DNA of 64,000 nt from VRUE01 sp963704545. GTDB taxonomy: Bacteria; Actinomycetota; Thermoleophilia; Solirubrobacterales; 70-9. The stretch covers positions 1,488,001 through 1,552,000 of the forward strand of contig OY969915.1 in the NCBI GenBank assembly GCA_963704545.1. The letters run 5' to 3'. A program made the position numbers and the translations under genes. A model generated the notes under the pieces. It made no database searches, had not been told where the DNA came from, and saw only the letters and a list, made by a program, of their open reading frames with translations. Shown here one piece after another: positions 1 to 8,587 of this stretch (position 1 is its first letter; the number at the start of each line of letters is the position of its first letter).

Positions 1-2
1 AT

Positions 3-389
3 GGAGACGCGATCGTCGCCTTGGTCGAACCGACCGGGCCCGCCTGCCATACCGGCGAACGCTCCTGTTTTCACCGTGGCATAGACGGCGAATACAGCAC
101 TGACCCTGCGCTGCACGAGATGCTGGCGTCGCTCGAGCGCACGCTTCGCAGCCGGGCCGCCGAGCGGCCTGAGGGCAGCTATACGGTGAAGCTGCTCGAC
201 GACCCGAAGCTGATCGGGGAGAAGGTCGAGGAGGAGGCCGAGGAGGTCGTGCGCGCCGCCCGCGAGGAGTCCGACGAGCGCGTCGCCGAAGAGGCGGCCG
301 ACCTGCTCTACCACCTCGCGGTCCTGCTCGCCTCGCGCGAGGTCCCGCAGTCCGCTGCGATGGAAGTGCTCGATGGCCGTCGCCGCTGA
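3..389 (+). CDS. hisIE: Bifunctional HisI/HisE histidine biosynthesis protein, 3' part only
   Basis: The frame is open to the left edge, so the gene starts outside the window. The first residues include PACHTG and SCF, the C-terminal metal-binding signature of phosphoribosyl-AMP cyclohydrolase (HisI). About 80 residues of phosphoribosyl-ATP pyrophosphatase (HisE) follow, with the acidic EEEAEEV and EEAADLLYHL helices that bind Mg and the substrate. The two domains are in one frame, so this looks like a fused HisIE catalysing steps 2 and 3 of histidine synthesis. A TTG at 21 could be mistaken for a start, but it lies inside the HisI signature. The 3' end overlaps the trpE start by 17 nt, so histidine and tryptophan genes are probably co-transcribed. 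Confidence 0.9.
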   Translation, partial: GDAIVALVEPTGPACHTGERSCFHRGIDGEYSTDPALHEMLASLERTLRSRAAERPEGSYTVKLLDDPKLIGEKVEEEAEEVVRAAREESDERVAEEAADLLYHLAVLLASREVPQSAAMEVLDGRRR

Positions 390-1881
390 CTCCGAGCTGG
401 GGCTCGAGCCGACCCTCGAGCAGGCCCGGGCGCTGGCCGCCGAGGGCAACGTCGTGCCGGTCTGCGCCCGGCTGCTCGACGACTGTGAGACCCCGGTCTC
501 GGCCTTCCTCAAGCTGCGCGCCGGAGAGCCGGAGGGAGCGCCCTGCTTCCTGCTCGAGTCGGCCGAGCAGGGCCAGGTCGGCCGCTACTCCTTCGTCGGC
601 TTCCACCCCCGCTCGGTGCTGCGCTGGAGCGATGGCGTTCTCTCCGAGGACGGTGGGGAGGGGCGTGATGCCCCCGACCCCTACGCCGCTGTCGCCGAGC
701 ACCTCGCGCGCTTCCGCCCGGCGCCGGTCGAGGGCCTGCCGCCGTTCAGCGGCGGCGCCGTCGGCTTCTTCGGCTATGACCTGGTGCGCACGGTCGAGCC
801 GCTGGGCGAGCCCAACCCCGACCCACTCGGCCTGCCGGACATGGCGCTGATGGTGACCGACCTGTTGCTCGTCTTCGACCACCTCCGCCACGAGCTGACG
901 ATCATGGCCTGCGCCTTCGCGGATGACGAGGGCGGCATCGACGCCGCCTACGAGCGCGCCGCCGCGACGATCGCCGACGCTCGCCGGCGCCTGCGCGGAG
1001 CCGTCCCGGCGCCCGAGCACCCGGTCGTGGCCGAGCCTCCGCGGTTCGCCTCAAACATGGCGCGCGAGGAGTTCGAGGCGGCGGTCGAGCGGATCGTCGA
1101 CTACGTCCACGCCGGCGACGCCTTCCAGGTCGTGCCCTCGCAACGCTTCAGCGCGCCGGCGCCGGTCGAGGCCTTCTCGATCTACCGCGGCCTTCGCGTC
1201 GTCAACCCGTCCCCCTACATGTACTTCCTCGAGTTCGGCGACTTCCAGATCGCCGGCGCGTCGCCCGAGCCGCTGGTCAAGGTCACCGGCAACCGGGTCG
1301 AGACGCGGCCCATCGCAGGGACCTACCCGCGCGGCTCCGACGAGGAGGAGGACCGCCGCTTAGCCGAGCGTCTGAAAAGCGACCCCAAGGAGCGGGCCGA
1401 GCACGTGATGCTGGTCGACCTCGGCCGCAACGACCTCGGCCGGGTCTGCGAGTACGGCTCGGTCGCGGTCGACGAGCTGATGGTGGTCGAGACCTACTCG
1501 CACGTGCTGCACATCGTCAGCCAGGTCTCCGGCACCCTGCGCGAGGGGGTCGGCGCGATGGACGTCCTGCGCTCCGCCCTGCCGGCGGGCACGCTCTCCG
1601 GCGCGCCGAAGGTGCGGGCGATGCAGATCATCGACGAGCTCGAGCCGGTCAAGCGCTGCTCCTACGGGGGCGCGATCGGCTACCTCTCCTGGGACGGCGA
1701 CCTCGACACGGCGATCCACATCCGCACCGTGGTCATCAAGGACGGTCAGATGCACGTCCAAGCGGGGGGCGGGACCGTCGCCGACGCCAAGCCCGCCTAC
1801 GAGTACAACGAGTCCGTCAACAAGGCCAAGGCCGTGTTCCGCGCGGTGGAGCTGGCCTGCGAGCAGCCGGACTGGCCGTGA
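373..1881 (+). CDS. trpE: Anthranilate synthase component I
   Basis: Converts chorismate to anthranilate using ammonia delivered by TrpG. The protein has 502 residues, normal for the family. An N-terminal domain carries LLES (residues 60-63), the serine-containing motif of the tryptophan feedback site, so the enzyme is predicted to be inhibited by tryptophan. The chorismate-binding domain follows, with PIAGTYPRG, ELM-ETYSHV, PAGTLSGAPK and GGAIGY in the expected order. The ATG at 373 lies inside the end of hisIE. trpG follows after 7 nt, consistent with translational coupling of the two subunits. Confidence 0.97.
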   Translation: MAVAADSELGLEPTLEQARALAAEGNVVPVCARLLDDCETPVSAFLKLRAGEPEGAPCFLLESAEQGQVGRYSFVGFHPRSVLRWSDGVLSEDGGEGRDAPDPYAAVAEHLARFRPAPVEGLPPFSGGAVGFFGYDLVRTVEPLGEPNPDPLGLPDMALMVTDLLLVFDHLRHELTIMACAFADDEGGIDAAYERAAATIADARRRLRGAVPAPEHPVVAEPPRFASNMAREEFEAAVERIVDYVHAGDAFQVVPSQRFSAPAPVEAFSIYRGLRVVNPSPYMYFLEFGDFQIAGASPEPLVKVTGNRVETRPIAGTYPRGSDEEEDRRLAERLKSDPKERAEHVMLVDLGRNDLGRVCEYGSVAVDELMVVETYSHVLHIVSQVSGTLREGVGAMDVLRSALPAGTLSGAPKVRAMQIIDELEPVKRCSYGGAIGYLSWDGDLDTAIHIRTVVIKDGQMHVQAGGGTVADAKPAYEYNESVNKAKAVFRAVELACEQPDWP

Positions 1882-1888
1882 GGTTGCG

Positions 1889-2455
1889 ATGAAGGTCCTC
1901 GTCATCGACAACTACGACTCCTTCACCTACAACCTGGTCCAGTACCTGGGCGAGCTGGGTGCGGAGATCGGGGTCGTCCGCAACGACAAGGCGACGGTGG
2001 ACGAGCTGCTCGAGCGTGGCGTCGACCGCCTCGTCGTCTCGCCCGGCCCCTGCACTCCCGCCGATGCCGGGATCTCGATCGAGGCGATCCGCCGCTTCGC
2101 CGAGGCCGGCACACCCGTCCTCGGCGTCTGCCTCGGTCACCAGTCGCTGGTCGAGGCCTTCGGCGGGCGCACGGTGCAGGGGGAGCCGGTCCACGGCAAG
2201 GAGGCCGAGGTCGAGCACGACGGCCGCATCGTCTACGCCGGCCTGCCCAGCCCCCTTGTTGCCGGCCGCTACCACTCGCTTGTCGCCGATCCGGACCTGC
2301 CCGCCGAGCTCGAGCTGAGCGCCAGCCTCGGCGACGTGGTGATGGGGGTGCGCCATCGCGAGCTGCCCGCCGAGGGCGTCCAGTTCCACCCCGAGTCGGT
2401 GCTGACGCCGCAGGGCAAGCACCTCCTCGCCAACTTCCTAGGAGACGCCAAATGA
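1889..2455 (+). CDS. trpG: Anthranilate synthase component II (glutamine amidotransferase)
   Basis: Class I glutamine amidotransferase of 188 residues that releases ammonia from glutamine for TrpE. The nucleophile is Cys81 in GVCLGHQ, and the rest of the triad is His167 and Glu169 in FHPES. The N-terminus VLVIDNYDSFTYNLVQYL is typical of TrpG/PabA. Placement directly behind trpE favours the tryptophan role, although such subunits can also serve p-aminobenzoate synthesis. A strong hairpin begins two bases after its stop codon and separates it from trpD. Confidence 0.96.
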   Translation: MKVLVIDNYDSFTYNLVQYLGELGAEIGVVRNDKATVDELLERGVDRLVVSPGPCTPADAGISIEAIRRFAEAGTPVLGVCLGHQSLVEAFGGRTVQGEPVHGKEAEVEHDGRIVYAGLPSPLVAGRYHSLVADPDLPAELELSASLGDVVMGVRHRELPAEGVQFHPESVLTPQGKHLLANFLGDAK

Positions 2456-2456
2456 G

Positions 2457-2505
2457 CTTCCGGTGCGCCTTTGCCCCTCCATTCGGGGATAAAGCGCACC
2501 GGAAG
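2457..2505. repeat. Short hairpin element A, trpG-trpD gap
   Basis: A perfect 12-bp outer stem (CTTCCGGTGCGC with its complement) encloses CTTT...AAAG and an inner CCCC/GGGG stem. It begins 2 nt after the trpG stop and ends 14 nt before the trpD start. There is no T-run, so it does not look like a classical terminator. Its layout matches elements B to E in this window. It could tune trpD relative to trpEG. Confidence 0.7.
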
Positions 2506-2519
2506 GGGGTGGTGGGGCG

Positions 2520-3551
2520 GTGACTCCGAACGATGTGGTGACAAGGGCGATCGACGCGGTCTGCGCGGGCGACCACCTGACGTCCGATCACGCCGCCGCC
2601 GTCCTCGCCGAGATCATGGAGGGGCGGGCGAGCGAGGTCCAGACCGGCGCATTCCTGATCGCCCTGCGCGCCAAGGGGGAGACGGTTCCCGAGCTGGTCG
2701 GCCTGGCCCGCACGATGCGCTCACTCGCCACCCCGGTCGCCACCTCGCGCACCGACCTCGTCGACACCGCGGGGACCGGTGGCGGGCCCTCCACCTTCAA
2801 CGTCTCGACCACGGCCGCGCTGGTTGCCGCGGCGGCCGGCTGCGCCGTCGCCAAGCACGGCAACCGCTCCAGCACGAGCAGGTGCGGCTCCGCCGACCTG
2901 CTCGAGGAGCTCGGCGTCGACATCGAGCTCGACCCGGAGCAGGTGGGCCGCTGCATCGACGAGGTCGGCTTCGGCTTCATGTTCGCGCCGCGCCACCACA
3001 AGGCGATGGCGCATGTCATCCCGGTCCGCAAGGAGCTGGCGGTGCGGACGATCTTCAACTTCCTCGGCCCGCTGACCAACCCGGCAGGCGCGCGACGGCA
3101 GCTGCTCGGGGTCTCCGACCGCCACTACCAGGAGACGATCGCCGAGGCCCTGGTCGGGCTCGGCAGCGAGCGCGCGATGGTCGTCACGGCCGAGGACGGG
3201 GTTGACGAGCTCTCGATCTCCGCCCGCACCCGCGTGATCGAGGTCCGCGACGGCGGCACCGAGGAGCACTTCGTCGAACCGGGCGACTTCGGCTTCGCCA
3301 CTGCGGAGCTGACCGACGTCGCCGGCGGGACGCCGGAGGAGAACGCCGCCGCCGTCCGAGCGGTGCTCGCCGGCGAGAGCGGCCCGCGGCGCGAGCTCGT
3401 CCTGCTCAACGCCGGCGCCGCGATCTACGTCGGTGGCCGAGTCGAGAGCCTCGCGGAGGGGGTCGGGCTGGCCGCGGCCACGATCGACTCGGGCGCGGGC
3501 GTGGATTTGCTCGAGAGCCTGATCGCAACGACCACCGCGCTCGCCGTTTAG
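2520..3551 (+). CDS. trpD: Anthranilate phosphoribosyltransferase
   Basis: Transfers phosphoribose from PRPP to anthranilate, the second committed tryptophan step. It has 343 residues. The PRPP-binding DTAGTGGGPSTFNVST stretch and the KHGNRS motif are present, followed by GSADLLEELG. The GTG at 2520 is chosen because it is the first start after hairpin A and gives the usual short N-terminal helix before ITRAI-type sequence. trpC begins 13 nt downstream. Confidence 0.96.
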   Translation: MTPNDVVTRAIDAVCAGDHLTSDHAAAVLAEIMEGRASEVQTGAFLIALRAKGETVPELVGLARTMRSLATPVATSRTDLVDTAGTGGGPSTFNVSTTAALVAAAAGCAVAKHGNRSSTSRCGSADLLEELGVDIELDPEQVGRCIDEVGFGFMFAPRHHKAMAHVIPVRKELAVRTIFNFLGPLTNPAGARRQLLGVSDRHYQETIAEALVGLGSERAMVVTAEDGVDELSISARTRVIEVRDGGTEEHFVEPGDFGFATAELTDVAGGTPEENAAAVRAVLAGESGPRRELVLLNAGAAIYVGGRVESLAEGVGLAAATIDSGAGVDLLESLIATTTALAV

Positions 3552-3564
3552 GCTTGGCCCCCAG

Positions 3565-4371
3565 GTGGCAATGATCGAGCAGCTGATCTCGGTGGCGCGA
3601 GAAGGGGTGGAGGAGCGCCGCGGCCAGGCGTCGCAGGCGGATCTCGAATCCCGCCTGTCCGCGCGCGGGGAGGATCGCCCATTCAACGAGGCCCTAGTGC
3701 GGCCCGGGCTCTCACTGATCGCCGAGTTCAAGCGCCGCTCTCCCAGCGCCGGCGACATCTCCGCCGCGGCCGCCGTCCCGGCTCAGGTCGGCGCCTACGA
3801 GCGCGGCGGGGCGGCGGCGCTTTCCGTGCTCACCGACGAGCGCCACTTCGGCGGCTCGCTCGAAGACCTGCGCGCGGCCCGCGATGCGTGCGACCTGCCG
3901 ATCCTGCGCAAGGACTTCATCGTCGATCCCTACCAGCTCTACGAGGCGGCCGTGAACGGGGCCGACGCGGTGCTGCTGATCGTCCGCGTCCTCGACGATC
4001 GCCGCCTGGTGGAGCTCTACCGGGAGGCTCGCGGGCTGGACCTCGACTGCCTGGTCGAGGTCCACGACGCGGAGGAGCTGAAGCGTGCACTCGATCTGGA
4101 TGCCGACGTGATCGGCATCAACAACCGCAACCTCGACGAGGGCACGGTTGACGTCGCGACCACCTACGAGCTGATGCCCGACGTGCCGGCGGGCAAGACC
4201 GTCGTCGCCGAGAGCGGCATCTCCTCTCGCGCGGAGCTGGAGGAGCTGGAGCGGGTCGGGGTCGACGCGGTGCTGATCGGCAGCGCGCTGATGAGCGCCG
4301 CCGATCCCGAGGCGAAGACGCGGGAGCTGACCGGGGCCGACGAAGGCACCCGCGAGCACCGCCTTCCCTGA
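3565..4371 (+). CDS. trpC: Indole-3-glycerol phosphate synthase
   Basis: Closes the indole ring from carboxyphenylamino-deoxyribulose phosphate. The 268-residue TIM barrel shows IAEFKRRSPSAGDI near the N-terminus, LRKDFIVDPYQLYEA in the middle, and VAESGISSRAELEEL plus VLIGSALM at the phosphate site. The GTG at 3565 and an ATG at 3571 are both possible starts and differ by two residues. A TAGGCT box made from the trpD stop codon lies 10 nt upstream and could act as an internal promoter. It is followed by htrA rather than by trpF. Confidence 0.95.
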   Translation: MAMIEQLISVAREGVEERRGQASQADLESRLSARGEDRPFNEALVRPGLSLIAEFKRRSPSAGDISAAAAVPAQVGAYERGGAAALSVLTDERHFGGSLEDLRAARDACDLPILRKDFIVDPYQLYEAAVNGADAVLLIVRVLDDRRLVELYREARGLDLDCLVEVHDAEELKRALDLDADVIGINNRNLDEGTVDVATTYELMPDVPAGKTVVAESGISSRAELEELERVGVDAVLIGSALMSAADPEAKTRELTGADEGTREHRLP

Positions 4372-4433
4372 GCGCGGCGGTTTTAGCACCGGCTTGGGCA
4401 CTGTTTAGGAATTACTGAGGAAGGGCTTCTACA

Positions 4434-5654
4434 GTGCCCCCGATGCGAAGCTTTTTCCGATCCCCCTTCGGCTCCGCGCTTCTTGGCGGTGCGGTGGTCG
4501 CAGCCTTCGGCTGGGTGGCGATCGCCTCGGGCTGGATCGAGGCTGAGAGCGGCTCGACGACGACGGTCGCTGCGCCTCTGTCGGCGCCGATCGAAGTCAA
4601 GGACAGCGGTGACAGCAATCTGGTCAACCAGATCTACCGCCGCGACGGGCAGGGAGTCGCCTTTATCCAGGCATCGAAGACCGCTGAAGAATCACCTGGT
4701 GTCAATCCCTTCGGCGAACCTGAACCCGAAGGCGAAGGAGGCGGCGTCGCCACCGGCTCCGGCTTCCTGATCGACACCCAGGGTCACATCATCACCAACA
4801 GCCATGTCGTCGACGGGGCAAGCAAAGTGCAGGTGACGCTCGGCTCCGACGAAACCAGCCACAACGCCGAGATCGTCGGCACGGATCCGGCGACCGACGT
4901 GGCCCTGCTCAAAGTGGACGTGCCGGCCGACCAGCTGCACCCGCTGGCCCTCGGTGACTCCTCGAAGGTCCAGGTCGGCGACCCGGTGGTCGCGATCGGC
5001 AACCCCTTCGGCCTCGACCGCACCGTCACCAGCGGCATCATCTCCGCCCTCCAGCGCCAGATCCAGGCACCCAACGGCTTCTCGATCTCGCACGTGATCC
5101 AGACCGACGCGGCGATCAATCCCGGCAACTCGGGCGGCCCGTTGATCGACGCCTCTGGCAGCGTGATCGGGATCAACTCGCAGATCCAGAGCGGCGGCGG
5201 TGGCGGCAACGTCGGCATCGGCTTCGCGGTGCCGATCAACACGGCTCGCGACGTCGTCGGGCAGATCAAGCGGGACGGCGAGGTCGAGCACGCCTACATC
5301 GGAATCACCGGCGGCAGCGTCACTCCGGCGATCGCCGACTCGCTGAAACTTCCGACCGACAAGGGCGTGCTGGTCAACGAAGTGACCGAGGACGGTCCCG
5401 CGGACAAGGCCGGGGTCGAGGGTGGCAAAGCCGAAGCGACGATCGAAGGGGCGCAGGTGCGGCTCGGCGGCGACATCATCACCGAGGTCGACGGCGAGCC
5501 GGTCACCTCGATGGAAGCCCTGATCGACGCCGTCGACGGGGCCGAGCCGGGCGACAAGATGGAGTTGACTCTGGTGCGGGACGACGGCGAGGAGAAGACC
5601 GTCACGGTCACGCTCGGGGTACGGCCGGACTCGGTCGCGGCGGCGTCGGAATAG
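4434..5654 (+). CDS. HtrA/DegP-like serine protease with PDZ domain
   Basis: Membrane-anchored trypsin-like protease of 406 residues. A single N-terminal transmembrane segment (about residues 14-33) is followed by a linker. The protease domain has the triad His124 (TNSHVV), Asp155 (DVALLKVD) and Ser233 (GNSGGP). A C-terminal PDZ domain occupies about residues 285-395. The family degrades or refolds damaged proteins outside the membrane. The GTG start at 4434 is supported by AGGAAGG 9 nt upstream; an ATG at 4443 is an alternative. It sits between trpC and trpF, an unusual guest in a tryptophan cluster. Its substrate cannot be told from sequence. Confidence 0.92.
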   Translation: MPPMRSFFRSPFGSALLGGAVVAAFGWVAIASGWIEAESGSTTTVAAPLSAPIEVKDSGDSNLVNQIYRRDGQGVAFIQASKTAEESPGVNPFGEPEPEGEGGGVATGSGFLIDTQGHIITNSHVVDGASKVQVTLGSDETSHNAEIVGTDPATDVALLKVDVPADQLHPLALGDSSKVQVGDPVVAIGNPFGLDRTVTSGIISALQRQIQAPNGFSISHVIQTDAAINPGNSGGPLIDASGSVIGINSQIQSGGGGGNVGIGFAVPINTARDVVGQIKRDGEVEHAYIGITGGSVTPAIADSLKLPTDKGVLVNEVTEDGPADKAGVEGGKAEATIEGAQVRLGGDIITEVDGEPVTSMEALIDAVDGAEPGDKMELTLVRDDGEEKTVTVTLGVRPDSVAAASE

Positions 5655-5672
5655 GCGCGCCTGTGGCTCCCG

Positions 5673-5678
5673 TACCCT
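5673..5678 (+). promoter_or_regulatory. Candidate leaderless -10 box for trpF
   Basis: TACCCT ends 6 nt before the trpF ATG, matching the TANNNT spacing seen before many genes here. It would make trpFBA a transcription unit separate from htrA. Confidence 0.45.
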
Positions 5679-5684
5679 GGGGGC

Positions 5685-6320
5685 ATGCGGGTAAAGATCT
5701 GCGGGATCACGAATCTGGATGACGCGGCTGAGGCTGTGCAGCTCGGGGCCTGGGCCATCGGGTTGATCCATTACGACAAGAGCCCGCGGGCCGTGGAGGC
5801 TGGCGAAGCGGCGGCGATCTGCGCTGCGTTTCGGCGCAAGTGCGAGGTCGTGGGCGTTTTCGTCAACCCCGAGCTGGAGGAAGTCGCGAAGGCGGTCGAG
5901 GGAGCGGGGCTGACGATGGTGCAGCTGAACGGGGCCGAGGGGCCGCAGCTCTGCTCCGAGGTGGCGCGCCGCACGGGCGTCAAGGTGATCAAGGCGATCC
6001 ACGTCGCCAGCGCCGCCGAGATCCACGCCGCCGAGGCCTTCCGCACCGACTTCCACCTCTTCGACCGCCGCGGCCGCGGCCTCTGGGGCGGCACCGGGGA
6101 AAGCTTCGACTGGGGCCTCTTGCGCGGGCACCGTTCCGAGGTGCCGGCGATCCTCGCCGGCGGGCTGCGTCCCGACAACGTCGCCGGGGCGATCGCGATC
6201 ACGCACCCCTATGCGGTCGACGTGGCGAGCGGGGTGGAGGCCGAGCCGGGCCGCAAGGACCACGCGGCGATGGCAGCCTTCTTCGATGCCGCCAAGGCGG
6301 CTAGCGTTCCCGCTCCATGA
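5685..6320 (+). CDS. trpF: Phosphoribosylanthranilate isomerase
   Basis: Amadori rearrangement step of tryptophan synthesis, between TrpD and TrpC. It is a 211-residue TIM barrel. The catalytic pair is Cys6 in VKICGIT and Asp127 in LFDRRG. GGTGESFDW and the phosphate-binding LAGGL and DVASGVE motifs are present. The usual QLHG motif reads QLNG here, a conservative variation worth noting. It overlaps trpB by 4 nt (ATGA), so translation is probably coupled. Confidence 0.95.
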   Translation: MRVKICGITNLDDAAEAVQLGAWAIGLIHYDKSPRAVEAGEAAAICAAFRRKCEVVGVFVNPELEEVAKAVEGAGLTMVQLNGAEGPQLCSEVARRTGVKVIKAIHVASAAEIHAAEAFRTDFHLFDRRGRGLWGGTGESFDWGLLRGHRSEVPAILAGGLRPDNVAGAIAITHPYAVDVASGVEAEPGRKDHAAMAAFFDAAKAASVPAP

Positions 6321-7486
6321 GCACCGTCGAGGAGCGCTTTGGCCCCTACGGGGGCCGCTACGTACCGGAGACGCTGATCGCCGCGCTCGACGAGCTGGCC
6401 TCGGCTTGGGCGGCGGCGCGCGAGGACCCGGATTTCCGCGAGCGCCTGGCCACGCTGCACCGCGACTTCATCGGCCGCCCGACGCCGCTCTACCTGGCCG
6501 AGCGGCTCTCCGAGAAGGCCGGTCGCACCGTCTACCTCAAGCGCGAGGACCTCGCCCACACCGGCGCCCACAAGATCAACAACGCGGTCGGCCAGGTCCT
6601 GCTCGCCCAGCGCATGGGCAAGCCTCGTGTGATCGCCGAGACGGGAGCGGGCCAGCACGGCGTGGCCACGGCCACGGCATGTGCCCTCTTCGGCCTCGAG
6701 TGCGTCGTCTACATGGGCTCCGAGGACATCCGCCGCCAGCGGCCCAACGTCGAGCGCATGGGCCTGCTCGGCGCAGAGGTCGTCCCGGTCGAGGCCGGGG
6801 CGCGAACACTGAAGGAGGCGGTCAGTGCCGCGATCCGCGACTGGGTCGCCAACGTCGAGACGACGCACTACGTGATCGGCTCGGCGGTCGGTCCGGCGCC
6901 CTTTCCGGCGCTCGTCCGCGACCTGCAGCGGGTGATCGGCGAGGAGGCGCGCGAGCAGGCCCTAGCCGCCGAGGGAGCCCTGCCTTCCCGGGTGATCGCC
7001 TGCGTCGGCGGTGGCTCCAACTCGATCGGAATCTTCACGCCCTTCATCGATGACGCCGGAGTCGAGCTGATCGGCGTCGAGGCGGCGGGGGAGGGGCTCG
7101 ACACCGAGCGCCACGGCGCCTCCCTGGGCAAGGGCAGCACCGGCGTCCTGCACGGCTCGCTCTCCTCGGTGATCGCCGACGAGGAGGGCCAGATCCTCGA
7201 GGCCCACTCGATCTCGGCCGGCCTCGACTATCCGGGAGTCGGTCCCGAGCACGCCTGGCTGCGCGACAGCGGCCGCGCCAGCTACTTCGCGGTGACCGAC
7301 ACGCAGGCGCTTTCGGCCTTCTCGACGCTCTCCGGGCTGGAGGGAATCATCCCCGCGCTTGAGTCCTCGCACGCAATCGCTTGGCTGCTGGAGAACGGTG
7401 GCGGAGAGGGGTATGACGTGCTGTGTCTCTCGGGGCGGGGGGACAAGGACTTGGCTGAGGTGTTGGAGCAGGGGGCCGGGGGATGA
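6317..7486 (+). CDS. trpB: Tryptophan synthase beta chain
   Basis: PLP enzyme that joins indole and serine to give tryptophan. It has 389 residues. The PLP lysine is Lys86 in HTGAHKINN. The GRFGGRYVPE-like start (FGPYGGRYVPETL), ETGAGQHG, GGGSNSIG and SAGLDYPGVGPEH are all in their expected places. It overlaps trpF upstream and trpA downstream by 4 nt each. With TrpA it should form the usual alpha2-beta2 complex that channels indole. Confidence 0.97.
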   Translation: MSTVEERFGPYGGRYVPETLIAALDELASAWAAAREDPDFRERLATLHRDFIGRPTPLYLAERLSEKAGRTVYLKREDLAHTGAHKINNAVGQVLLAQRMGKPRVIAETGAGQHGVATATACALFGLECVVYMGSEDIRRQRPNVERMGLLGAEVVPVEAGARTLKEAVSAAIRDWVANVETTHYVIGSAVGPAPFPALVRDLQRVIGEEAREQALAAEGALPSRVIACVGGGSNSIGIFTPFIDDAGVELIGVEAAGEGLDTERHGASLGKGSTGVLHGSLSSVIADEEGQILEAHSISAGLDYPGVGPEHAWLRDSGRASYFAVTDTQALSAFSTLSGLEGIIPALESSHAIAWLLENGGGEGYDVLCLSGRGDKDLAEVLEQGAGG

Positions 7487-8352
7487 CTCGTCAGAGCAAC
7501 AGCGGGGAGGCTCTGTCGAGTCGTCCCCCGGCCCCCGGTGCGTCAGCTTCTCCTGGGACCGAGAGAATCGAGGCGGCGTTCCAGGCTGCCAAAGACGAAG
7601 GGCGGGCGGCGCTGATGCCGTACATGATGGCCGGGTATCCCGATCGGGTGACGTCCTCGGCGGTTGCGGAGGCTTATGCCGAGTCGGCGGATTTGGTTGA
7701 GCTTGGGGTGCCCTTCTCGGATCCGTTGGCCGACGGGCCGACGATTCATGCCGCCGCGACGGCTGCGCTTGCTGCGGGGGCGACGCTGGAGACGGCGCTG
7801 GAGATCTGTGAGGAGATCGCGGAGCGGGTGCCGGTCGTCTTCATGGTCTACGCGAACATGGTCTTGGCTCACGGAGGGGCGGATGTGTTTGCCCGCAGAG
7901 CGTTGGCCGCCGGGGCCGCCGGGGCGATCGTTCCCGATCTGCCGCTGGAGGAAGCCGAGCCGGTGCGGACCGCGTTCGACGATGCCGGGCTGGCGCTGGT
8001 GCCCTTGGTGGCGCCGACGACGCCCGTGGAGCGGCGCGCTCGTATCTGCGCCGCGGCGCGCGGGTTCGTCTACGTCGTCTCCACGGTGGGTACGACCGGG
8101 GAGCGTGAGGAGCTGCCGGCGGAGCTCGCGGGTCTCGTCGCGGCGACCAAGGACGAGGCCGAGGTGCCCGTTGCCGTCGGCTTCGGCATCGGCACTCCGG
8201 AGCAGGCCGCCCAGGTCGGTCGCGTCGCCGACGGAGTCATCGTCGGCAGCCGGCTCGTTCGTGCGGCGGGAGAGGCGGGCAGCGCCGAGGCCTCGGCGGA
8301 TGCCGTCGGCTCCTTCCTGCGCGAGACGCGTATCGCCCTGGCCAACAGCTAG
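7483..8352 (+). CDS. trpA: Tryptophan synthase alpha chain
   Basis: Cleaves indole-3-glycerol phosphate to indole for TrpB. It has 289 residues. The catalytic acids are Glu73 and Asp84 in LVELGVPFSDPLADGP, equivalent to Glu49 and Asp60 of the E. coli enzyme. The first 25 residues are a Ser/Pro/Ala-rich extension not found in most homologues. An internal start further in would remove it, but the ATGA overlap with trpB supports the long form. The TAG stop is part of a TAGGAT box in front of the next small gene. Confidence 0.95.
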   Translation: MTRQSNSGEALSSRPPAPGASASPGTERIEAAFQAAKDEGRAALMPYMMAGYPDRVTSSAVAEAYAESADLVELGVPFSDPLADGPTIHAAATAALAAGATLETALEICEEIAERVPVVFMVYANMVLAHGGADVFARRALAAGAAGAIVPDLPLEEAEPVRTAFDDAGLALVPLVAPTTPVERRARICAAARGFVYVVSTVGTTGEREELPAELAGLVAATKDEAEVPVAVGFGIGTPEQAAQVGRVADGVIVGSRLVRAAGEAGSAEASADAVGSFLRETRIALANS

Positions 8353-8355
8353 GAT
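8350..8355 (+). promoter_or_regulatory. Candidate leaderless -10 box overlapping the trpA stop
   Basis: TAGGAT is built from the trpA stop codon TAG plus GAT and ends 9 nt before the ATG of the small membrane protein. The spacing matches other candidate leaderless promoters here. Confidence 0.4.
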
Positions 8356-8364
8356 TCGCGCCGC

Positions 8365-8508
8365 ATGGGAATGGTCGTGACGCTCTTTCTGGCCCTGGCC
8401 GCGATGACACTCTCCTACGCCTTCGGGCAGGGTGGGCCGATCGCCGGGATGGTCTTCTTCACAGTCCTGCTGATCGGCGCCGTCCTCCGCGTCTTCAAGC
8501 CCACCTAG
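8365..8508 (+). CDS. Small two-helix membrane protein, 47 residues
   Basis: Not recognised. The ORF encodes 47 residues with two hydrophobic segments (about residues 2-19 and 25-42) joined by a Gly/Pro turn (FGQGGPIAG) and ending in RVFKPT. Third codon positions are GC-rich as in its neighbours. The ATG at 8365 lies 12 nt after trpA, so it may be the last gene of the tryptophan transcript or be started from the TAGGAT box. Size and topology are all that can be said. Confidence 0.6.
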   Translation: MGMVVTLFLALAAMTLSYAFGQGGPIAGMVFFTVLLIGAVLRVFKPT

Positions 8509-8587
8509 CCGGCGCATATCGGCGTCCTCGGTCGCTCGCGTGCAGAAGCACGCCACGCTCCCTGCGTCCACCGATCTGCTTGGCTAG

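Noticed and set aside
1..8400. Tryptophan attenuator or leader peptide
   Set aside because: The start of the cluster lies outside the window, and no Trp-rich short ORF with alternative hairpins was found at trpE, trpD or trpF.
8509..8540. Possible sixth short hairpin element (GCGCATATCGGCG after the 47-residue gene)
   Set aside because: It has a CGCATA-like centre but no matching outer stem, so it does not meet the pattern of elements A to E.
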